Below are positions 56,142 to 64,000 of a stretch of DNA of 64,000 nucleotides, one piece after another (position 1 is the first letter of the stretch; each line of letters begins with the position of its first letter). Origin of the DNA: Bemisia tabaci. Lineage: Eukaryota > Arthropoda > Insecta > Hemiptera > Aleyrodidae. The notes under the pieces were generated by a model. It did not search any database and was not told where the DNA came from. It saw only the letters and a program-made list of their open reading frames with translations. The stretch is from NCBI RefSeq assembly GCF_918797505.1, contig NC_092801.1, positions 37,502,517-37,566,516 on the forward strand, written 5' to 3'. The position numbers and the translations under genes are program-made.

Positions 56142-56744
56142 AACGCGAAATATGTATTTTTTTTTTTTTAATATTACAATGATTTTTTTTTAAAAAAAAT
56201 TAAATTTTGCAGAAACTAAGCCAAGATACAGCACCGTTATTCAAGTTTATGCTCATCTCCTTGATCATCAATATCACTGTAACTTTTTCAGTGGATAATG
56301 AGCTCTGTAATCCAGAGTTATACTCGACAACGATGGTGGTCATCGTATTTACGACCACCTCCGCTAGGTGCGACTTCTCTAACGAGTACGATCTTCACAC
56401 GTAACCGCGTATCTCAACTTCCAAATAAGCCCCAGAAAGCATGCGTTTAAAGGTAAAACAAGGCTCACGTGGAAATTGAGATACGCTGTTACGGCATAGG
56501 AGCGACGACGAGTGCTGGATGTCCGCCTTCCAGTCAAAATCTGGAGACCCGTCCACATCGCGCCCGGCAGCGCGTAACTTTGAGCTGATCAAAAATTAAA
56601 AATGCATGAAAAAGAGTTATGCTCTTCCGATGAAAACGAGCCCGCTCCATCCTCCTGATCGGTGTTGTCAATTCTATTTAAAATAGCCCAAATTTTGAGG
56701 GAAATATTCATCGTGGTTTCGAGAGAGTGCATGGTCCCCCTATA
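56142..56744. other. Unassigned stretch
   Basis: T/A homopolymer runs at 56157-56205. Small frames, no recognised gene. Confidence 0.4.
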
Positions 56745-56945
56745 CTGCTGTGCTAAGGAAGAACCCCGTAAGAGCCTTCAGGCGTTACCAAATTTTCTCT
56801 GGCAAATCACTAATTTTCAGGAGAACTTTTGAATATTTTCTCGCCAGTTTCTCAGTTAATTTCGTTTGTAATTTGGTCTAAAGTGTCTGAAAATTTCAAG
56901 GAAAAATATTCATAATTTTTCTCACAAATAAACATTTTATTCATT
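56745..56945. mobile_element. Family A left three-quarters
   Basis: CTGCTGTGCTAAGGAAGAAC, CCGTAAGAGCCTTCAGGCG and TTACCAAATTTTC are present, then the copy stops after AAACATTTTATT; the right end is lost. Confidence 0.7.
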
Positions 56946-57001
56946 TAAAATGTAAGACGCGACGCCGTGAGTCGTGAACTCGCAATGCTCTGCTCTAGTT
57001 T

Positions 57002-57440
57002 GAAGCAACATTACAAATAAGACAAACGCAAAAAAACACAATATGGAGATAAAACTAGGGAAAGGATGCACGTTAATGACGGCGCAGAGATACAACTATT
57101 CGTACTTGATGGACGTCCGTGCTGAAGGCGCGATGACGCAAAGCGTGAGCTCTCAATGCTCTGCTTTATGCTGTCAATGAAGTATCGCTCAGATTCGGGA
57201 GAAAAGTTAAAAAAGAGGTCCGAACACATCTCTCCTACCTTCGGCTGTATTTCTCACGTAGTGCTTGAAGCACCATTACGAATAAGACAAACGGAAACAA
57301 ACACAATATGGAAAAAGAAGGAGGGAAAGGATGCGTGTTTATGACGGCGCAGAGATACAACTTTTCGTACTTGATGGACGTCCGTGTTGCATTTGAAAAA
57401 TTGAAGGCGCGATGACGCGAAGCGTGAGCTCTCAATGCTG
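57002..57440. repeat. Imperfect tandem duplication, about 265-bp spacing
   Basis: GAAGCAACATTACAAATAAG at 57002 recurs as GAAGCACCATTACGAATAAG at 57267. ACGGCGCAGAGATACAACT and CTTGATGGACGTCCGTG recur at similar spacing, as does GCGTGAGCTCTCAATGCT. Unit 2 has small insertions. No coding content is clear. Confidence 0.8.
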
Positions 57441-58790
57441 TGCTTCACGTTCAATTTTGCAATTTTTACTCCGTGCGATCAATAAACTTTGAACCTGAAA
57501 ATATCGTAAACTTGTGCTGATTTGCCAAAACTTTCTGAACCCCTCTCCACGTAGGGAATGCCCTACCAGGAAATATCACATTACGCCCCTTTAACCAGCC
57601 AAGGGTCTACACGCTCTCAGATGCGAGCCAGTCCGACCCTGGCAATAAGTTTAAATAAACTACACAATCACCAAAGTATATAAATACAACCAAAAAAATA
57701 TAAGAAAAAGAGATACAACCTATTTCTTAGTCTAAAGATAAGTCAGCAAATGCACTTGATGTACCAGTTTATCTATTTTCCTTCAAATCGAACAAAACAT
57801 TTTCCAGCCAGCTCTACATAATACAACGCCATTTTGCGGCAACGCATCTCATCAAAATCTTCTCTTTTATACTTTGCTACAGAGAATTTTGTAGATGCAT
57901 TTAGTTTTATGCAGTCAAGAGAACCATAAATTACTTTTGTAAAGCAAGAACCGCACCATTTTGTAGTAGGAATATTTGTTAACGTAGTTGGACCCTGCTC
58001 TTAACCGACTGAATAATTTTCAAATATGAAGTAGTTGGGAGGACGGAAAAGCGTTTGAATATCACGTTTAATTTTTTTCTTCGCCGGATCTGATTCAAAT
58101 CCACTTCTGACCAACCTAAATCATCGTCAGGTCCAGTTCATATGACGGATGACCTATTCGAAGGCGCAAAACCTGACGCGTTACCTAATGAATCGGGACG
58201 ATAATGGATTAATGATCCGACAAGTAGGCGGCTTAGTGTGAACAGTTCGACAAGAAAAATGACAATTTACTGCCCACTCTAAAAGTAGGAGCATGAATTC
58301 ACTTAAGAATTTTGCGCTTGTTCTAAACAAACATTAGTTGAGATGGAGTCAATGGTACCACCAGAGTGTTTTTCCTCGCGGAATGCGAATTGTGACCGCC
58401 CACGTATAATATTTCCTCATAGTCTGTGGTAGCTAAATTTCTAGTGCCGTCTGTAATGGATCAAAATATCAAATTTCGACGAACAAATGCCTCTGATTTC
58501 CTTTTTGTTGCTATTAAAAATTATACATTTGCAATGCCATCCCGTAACTATATAGCTCTGAATACGGTAGGTCAGGATTTTAAACATGTCAAACCCCTGT
58601 TTAATTCGGTCTAAAAACTACGTGTATGGAACTACAAACTTCCATAACTTCAGCCAAATTTGACATTTAAAAATTGTCAAATTTATCTGGACAGGATAGT
58701 ACCTCCGGGCTGGAATTCAAATTTGATGCAAGTACATTAAACTCCTTACTCATCTAAAGTGGTTTGAAAAAACAAAATATGAACGAAAAT
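57441..58790. other. Unassigned stretch
   Basis: No gene or clear repeat is recognised in about 1.3 kb. Confidence 0.4.
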
Positions 58791-58930
58791 CGGACTGCGT
58801 TTTGCAATCTGGAACCACAATCTCTGGCTCCTAAGTAAAAACACTCATCCGCATCGGGAAACCAATCGAACATATGTTGTTTCTATGATGAACCAGATAT
58901 CGTAGTTTCTATTCGCAAAATGCAGTCCAA
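58791..58930. mobile_element. Family G MITE
   Basis: CGGACTGCGTTTTGCAATCT, GGAACCACAATCTCTGGCTC, GGGAAACCAATCGAACATAT, GTTGTTTCTATGATGAACC and CGCAAAATGCAGTCCAA. A family A element begins 2 bp after it. Confidence 0.8.
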
Positions 58931-58932
58931 TT

Positions 58933-59182
58933 CTGCCGTGCTTAGGAAGAAAGCCGTATGAACCTTCAAACGTTGCCAATTTTCCTCCGATAAAAATCGA
59001 ATTTACCAGGAAAATTCTGAATATTATTCTCCGAAATTTTCAGACAATTTTGTACGCAATTTAATCTAAGGTAATTGAAAATTTAAAGGAAAAATATGCT
59101 GAAATTTCTTCAAAAATACATGTTTTATCGAGGAAACTTTGGCAACTCTCGAATGTTCATACGCCGTTTTTCCTTATACACA
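58933..59182. mobile_element. Family A MITE, right tip disrupted
   Basis: CTGCCGTGCTTAGGAAGAAA to TTTGGCAACTCTCGAATG, TTCATACGCCGTTTTTCC and TTATA, where the family B insertion at 59183 disrupts the end. Confidence 0.85.
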
Positions 59183-59390
59183 CACTGGAAATAAAAACAC
59201 ATTGGATCTAGAGTCCAGACATAACATACTCTTGATTCAATCAGATTTAAGCTTAAATCAAGAACCAATCCTCTTAATTTGAGCGGATTTCCTTTTGATT
59301 TAAGCTAAAATCTCATTGAATCAAGATTCCTTTTTCTTGTCAATGTTTTCAAGAGTCTGGACTCTAGATCCAATGTGTTTTTTCCCAGTG
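59183..59390. mobile_element. Family B MITE with internal deletion, CA duplication
   Basis: CACTGGAAATAAAAACACAT to TTTTTTCCCAGTG, with CA on both sides (59181-59182 and 59391-59392). The left arm lacks the AAAACATTGACAAGAAA portion, making the copy about 25 bp short. It is inserted at the tip of a family A element. Confidence 0.9.
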
Positions 59391-60014
59391 CAGAATTAGA
59401 CAACGTTAAGTGCAGTTAAGCTCTGGTTTAATCCGCTCATCTGATCGTAAGCTTTGCATTTTTAAAATTTTATCGATAAAAAATCGATATTTTTTCTCCT
59501 CTTTTCATTTGGCAATGCTAGACCCATTCGACAGTCCTCGCCGTTGTCCTCATAGATTTATCAACTTTTCAACGGTCCCAATCCGGTCGGCCCGTCGATG
59601 TTCAGCCCACGTAGCCGCTTTAATCCCAACAATTGAAGTCGCAGATGGATGATGGATGTCGTTGTCGGCACAGTCCAGGCACTCTATCTCTATCTCCAAC
59701 TCTTTCTCTATCTCCGTCATCGATGTATCGACAGATACGAGGGCTGCCGACAGGGAAATTGAGTCCCAAGCTCCGACCAGTGGATCGATTTTTGAATCGT
59801 TATCGATGAATATAAATAATCAATTGATCGAATAAATATTGATCGTGATCGATAAATAGCATTGCCAAGATAGGGACCTATCGATTAAGTTCATTCGATA
59901 ATGATTCATTAATCGACCCGCAGACGCGATTTCACCGGTGACGCCGATCGCGTCTCGTAGTATTACCAACTTGAGTGTTGCCTGATCGATACAGCTTACG
60001 GCTAAGCGTAGTTG
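59391..60014. other. Unassigned stretch with clustered ATCGAT motifs
   Basis: Many ATCGAT, GATCGATAA and TTATCGATG motifs at 59470-59495 and 59785-59900, plus a CTCTATCTC tract near 59680-59720. No gene. Confidence 0.4.
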
Positions 60015-60247
60015 CACTAGAAAAGAAAAGTCGCTTGGAACTGGAGTACAGACTCTTCATAATGTTGACAAGAAAAAATACTCTTGATTCAATCGGATTC
60101 TTCCTTGAATCGAAGAGCCGAGCCTCTTGATTGAGGCGGATTTCCTTTTGATTCAAGCGAAAAGTCCGATGGAATCGAGAGTATTTTTTCTTGTCAATGT
60201 TTTTAAGAGTCTGGACTCTACATCAAAGCTAATTTTTTTTCCCAGTG
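60015..60247. mobile_element. Family B MITE, diverged, TG duplication
   Basis: CACTAGAAAAGAAAAG at the left and TTTTTTCCCAGTG at the right, with TG on both sides (60013-60014 and 60248-60249). The most diverged family B copy, with GC-richer arms. Confidence 0.8.
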
Positions 60248-60489
60248 TGGGCCGCGTTTAACAGAAACAAACCAAGTCACATTAGCTATTGCCAAATTTA
60301 ACGTTGCGATTTATTATTTTATAAGAGAACATTTTTTGCAATTTTAGAATTAGCTTCGTAGTATGCAAAAAAACCCACTGAAATTTTCTTAACAATACGC
60401 ACAACCGCTTTTATGTAAAAAATTAAATTGCCCAATTAAATTACGAAATAACTGATGTAACTTGGTTCCTTCCTGCTCAATGCGGTACA

Positions 60490-60780
60490 GTTATATGTAT
60501 ATATGAGTCGCTTTTACAGCACTCTTTGGCGCTTAACGACGCCTAATCGCCACAAAGCTCGGTTTTCCCACAGGTCATCAGGGAGTTGACACTCCCTCAT
60601 CTCGTTGAACACCTTCTGTCGCCAACCTCTCACTGGGCGTCCCCTACGTCTCCTCCCAGGAGGAACCCAATCAAGCATCTTTTTTGGCAGCCTCTCTTCC
60701 GTCATCATCCTATTAACATGACCGTACCAGACGAGTTGTTTGGTCATGATGTCGAACACGATGTCATTTTCGACTTCCAT
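60490..60780 (-). pseudogene. Non-LTR retrotransposon, C-terminal tail
   Basis: Minus-strand frame (60514-60780) with TKQLVWYGHVNRM, ERLPKKMLDWVPPGRRRRGR and PVRGWRQKVFNEM. This W-G-H-RM, LPK and P-G-RRRGRP-W order is the C-terminal tail that follows the reverse transcriptase in many arthropod LINEs. No reverse-transcriptase core (YxDD) is present upstream, so this is a 5'-truncated remnant. The bases just 3' (60490-60513 and inward) match the fragment at 33354-33425. Confidence 0.8.
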
Positions 60781-61528
60781 TATCTGCGGTACAGTTTTCC
60801 TTGTAAATTACTAGGGGGCAGCCCCTGGTCGCCTTGCGGTCGAGCATCGAGAGGACGCTTCGCGCCGACACACTTTACACAGTCTCGCCTCTTTAGTTAC
60901 ATTTCAAAAACTCAAAGAGGTGAAATTATCTATATTTACTACCTGTCGGTATAACGTGTCGGTATAACCGCTAAAATTACCCAAAAACAACATGATTAGG
61001 AGCTTGGATGCGAGAAATTTACAAGATTAAATATCGCACTGATGCCATTTTTGTGAATCGCAGCTAATAAGCAATTACAGCCGTACAGCGATACGCTTTT
61101 TTGGAGACTTTAACGCTGAGGCAGAAAAAAACAACTAAAACGTTGGTTATCGCTCTGGAGTTTTGAACCACAGCTCGGCTTTTTATGGCCAGGATTTTTA
61201 TCATAGATATACTGATTTATAGGGGAAAAACTCATGTTCTAGGGTTTAAAAATGGTTTTAATTACTGAAATTGAGCCATCGATGCTACGGCAACCGCGGG
61301 CGCGCGCTGTGTCGCCAGGGCCGCGAAACATTCGGCCGTTGAATGCGTGGGCCGAACCGTCGTCGCGTTACCCCTCCCCTCTCCCCGGTTAAAGCACAGC
61401 TAACGCACCGAATCCGACGTTGCCAGATGAGCCCGTAAGAGGAAACTTGCTGGTGGTGCGCTTAACACCACCTTTTGCTGTCCGAGAGCAAAAAAGAATC
61501 GGGCATCATCCCGAAACAAATATCGAGT
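60781..61528. other. Unassigned stretch
   Basis: CpG-rich at 61270-61440. No recognised gene. Confidence 0.4.
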
Positions 61529-61565
61529 ATTTTTTTTTTTTTTTTTTTTTTTTATTTTTTTTTTT
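61529..61565. repeat. Poly-T run, 37 bp
   Basis: T run with a single A near 61554. Confidence 0.9.
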
Positions 61566-62697
61566 CACAATGTTGATAACTTTTAGGGCTGATGAACAAA
61601 AGAAACTTTACTTTTTCACTTAAACGCAATGTACGACATACAAGATATCCCAGGAGTTAACTTGAAACTTCCATAACGCCATGAATTGCAGCTTTCAATG
61701 GCTAAATTTTCTTTGAAGCTAATTCAGCGATTGTGTTAAAGTATGTCTCGCCTTCATAAAGCTTTGTATACCAAACGCGCACCCACGTGTTAAAAAAGTA
61801 GTATCAATCAGACTTCGATATTATTCACGGAGCAAGGTCATTCAAAACATCATTGACTGGAAATCTCTTTGACTTTTCTTTGAATATAGGCATTTCAATA
61901 TACGGAAGGACCTCTTGAGAGAGTTTCAAGATCAAAGATGTGCCTAAGAATTACGGTCTGGGACTTTCCTCACAATTTTAGGTACCTGTTTCAAGTGTAT
62001 CGCAAGTCCCCTGCACTTTTCAAATATTGCAATCACTATAAAAAAGACTAGAATGTTGCAACAATGCTAGGGACCGGTCACATGGTATGGCGGGGTGGGT
62101 GCGACAAGGCGCACCTATATCTCATAGTAGATAATTTGACTTAAAGCAATGGTGCCAAATTTACGCAGGATCATGGATTGTCCTTTTCCACCTTTATTCG
62201 TGATCCCTTGATCGGAATATCACATATCAGAGTGCTGATAACCCCAGCCCTGCAGAATTTATCCGATGAAAATCTTTCTAAAGATTTCTGAAGTAGTCTG
62301 CTTCTCAAATTTTCAAACTTTTTTCACAACATCATGGATTTTTGGAAAATTCAGCGGTTTATATCAGAATTAACGCTTCTCTAGGAAATTGAAGCATAAC
62401 GAGGAAATTTACGGCAGTTTCTCATTCAGAAGCGAAAAGTTTCCCATAAATCCTCTTAGCGTGAGCTCAATCATTTTTTTCAACCATCATAATGCAATGC
62501 CAGTTCTTCGGTCGTCATGAGAGTATAAAATCAAGAGAGTCGCGATGACTAAAGATTATTACATGTAAAAACCCTGCATATTGTCTTCTTGATAATCGTA
62601 ATGTTTTTTCATCAGCTTCCATATATCTAATTAAAGCCTTTACAGAAACCTAGAGGGAAAATGAATTCCTCGACGAAATTTTGAGAATACTTCCCTC
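61566..62697. other. Unassigned stretch
   Basis: No gene or repeat is recognised in about 1.1 kb. Confidence 0.4.
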
Positions 62698-62929
62698 GCC
62701 GAAAAAATTAAATTACCGATTTAATAATTTAATTGCTAAAAAAAGTGACTGCAATATATTTCAAGGTAGATTTCACGACTAAAAAATGCTACTTTAACCA
62801 CTATTGTAAGCTAATTTACCCACGGGGGTGGTTAAAGTAGCATTTTTTTGTCGTAAAATCTACATTAAAACATTGTAATCACTTTTTTAGCAATTGATTT
62901 GTTAAATCAGCAATTTAATTTTTTCCGTG
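62698..62929. mobile_element. Family C MITE, nearly complete
   Basis: CCGAAAAAATTAAATTACCG to GCAATTTAATTTTTTCCGTG with mirrored CTAAAAAAAGTGACTGCAAT and TGCTACTTTAACCAC blocks and a central CCACGGGGGTGG. Confidence 0.9.
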
Positions 62930-63415
62930 TTGGAGACTTTTCCGACTATAAATTCCCGTATTTTCATGCGAACAGTCGACAGTGGCCAAAGCAGAGACGC
63001 AGGGCCTGGCATTGGGATGGGATGCGGCTGCATATCATTACCCCTCTGGACTCAGGTCCCGGGTCCCGGGTCTGAAGTTGACTGCGCTCTCCAGCTCTCT
63101 TAATAAATAAATAAATATTTATGATACATTAATATACTCTAGTTAAGATAATAATACGTGCGATGACTTGACTCTCTGCCGCACTTGTGAGCATCTGACG
63201 TACGATCACAATCCAGCCCCCTTTCCCACCCCTTCTTCTAGTTCCAAGTTGTGTTCTTCCCTTAAGTGTTTGTGCGTAGAGGTAGACCCGCGTTTGGCAC
63301 CGCGAATGACTTTTCTTAAATTTGCGATGAACCAGTAGACAAAGCACAAATTAAAACATCCTGGTAAATGTTTCCTGACAAAAATTTTACGTAGAAACCA
63401 AAGAACCAAACTATA
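62930..63415. other. Unassigned stretch
   Basis: GGGTCCCGGGTC near 63057-63070 and a TAAATAAATAAATATT tract near 63101. No gene. Confidence 0.4.
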
Positions 63416-63532
63416 CTGCCGTGCTGAGGAAGAACGCCGTGTGAACACTCGAGAGTTCGCAAATTTCATTCGATAAAATGTTAATTTTTGAGAAAAGTTA
63501 TGAATATTTTTCCTTGAAATTTTCAGGAACTT
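63416..63532. mobile_element. Family A left half
   Basis: CTGCCGTGCTGAGGAAGAAC, GCCGTGTGAACACTC and TTTTTCCTTGAAATTTTCAG; it then breaks into a different element. Confidence 0.7.
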
Positions 63533-63745
63533 CAGGTGAAATGCGCAATTTGACTCACGTAGACTTTCGTTCTTTCGTGAGTGGGATCGAGGTTTGAATT
63601 TTCGCACCATGAAGCACTAAATAACTTGGTTAGGAGTTAATTCACTAATTTTCTGTGCGCGGATCGTGTTCTACCTGAAATTTTGATTTAAGAACATGTA
63701 TCAGACTGCTTAAATTGGAACTTAGTCTCCTAGTCCATTATCGAG
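63533..63745. mobile_element. Right-half fragment of the 9788-type element
   Basis: GACTCACGTAGACTTTCG, GGATCGTGTTCTACCTGAAA, AGAACATGTATCAGACTGCT and TAGTCTCCTAGTCCAT correspond in order to the right half of 9788-10338. Confidence 0.65.
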
Positions 63746-64000
63746 ATAAAATCGGCTGAAATTGGGTTAGACTAGAGAGAGATAGATTACCTTTTCGATC
63801 TTTTTATTTTTCTTATACGTACAGAAAAACTATGCCGCTTTCTGATTTTTCTGATAGCTCAAAACGTGCTTGACTGACACGGAGGGCAAGGAAGCTTTTT
63901 AAACAGCTCAGATCCAAAGTCAATACTGATAATAGAAGTCCAAGTAAACGGCACGTGGTATGGGTTTTAGCAAAGTTGACAAAATCAAACTAACACGAGC

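Noticed and set aside
4810..60156. Recurring peptides such as SRLLKTLTRK and FFLVNVFKSLDSRSN in many frames
   Set aside because: These are translations of family B MITE arms (4847, 12061, 16981, 34300, 47824, 59183, 60015), not a protein family.
1..64000. CRISPR arrays, tRNA or rRNA genes, bacterial operons, viral insertions
   Set aside because: No regularly spaced identical repeats with unique spacers, no cloverleaf or rRNA-like segments, and no viral protein motifs were seen. The periodic repeats are MITEs or minisatellites.

Overview
The window looks like a repeat-dense, gene-poor stretch of an arthropod nuclear genome: AT-rich, no operon-like gene packing, splice-site logic at the only gene, mariner, hAT-like, piggyBac-like and LINE debris, and dozens of short palindromic (MITE-like) elements. 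I see no bacterial, organellar or viral block. One gene stands out, an intact plant-type GH17 beta-1,3-glucanase. Plant-to-insect gene transfer is established for the whitefly Bemisia tabaci (for example the phenolic glucoside malonyltransferase BtPMaT1), so a whitefly or related sap-feeder is my best guess. The species assignment is inference; the sequence alone does not name it.

Layout. 1-1577: repeat-bearing sequence that must include an intron of the glucanase gene; no convincing first exon is visible. 1578-2524: main glucanase exon, 314 codons, both catalytic glutamates present, stop intact. 2556-2807: a near-perfect 252-bp palindromic element only 31 bp after the stop. 2.8-64 kb: no other convincing protein-coding gene. 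The rest is a mosaic of miniature elements. Family A (termini CTGCCGTGCTAAGG) has about 19 full, degenerate or partial copies. Family B (CACTGGAAAAAA) has 7. Family C (CACGGAAAAAA) has 3. Family D (CACTGAAAAAA with GGTAAAATTACC-like motifs) has 2, inverted. Family E (CAGTGGCGTGGCG, 8-bp target duplications, hAT-like) has 5. Family F (TTAA-flanked, piggyBac-like) has 3. Family G (TGGACTGCATTTTGC) has 5 or more. Family H (GGATCCAGCA) has 3. There is also a 995-bp palindrome built from two 3' ends of a mariner element, a second mariner transposase fragment at 54.7-54.9 kb, and a non-LTR retrotransposon tail at 60.5-60.8 kb.

Three points deserve most attention. (1) The plant-type glucanase, preceded by a phase-1 intron just before the mature protein, where plant GH17 genes also carry an intron. 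(2) Ten element copies share a CAC[T/G]G-plus-A-tract terminus and each sits between a 2-bp direct duplication that varies (TA, CA, TG, AA, AG), suggesting one mobilising system. (3) One of these, 43113-46420 (3.3 kb), can be delimited exactly because it splits a family-H palindrome in two; it is the largest element of the group here and a candidate carrier of captured sequence.

Biologically, the glucanase would hydrolyse beta-1,3-glucans such as callose or fungal wall glucan if secreted. Nothing else in the window obviously works with it. All calls are from reading the sequence; no database search was run.
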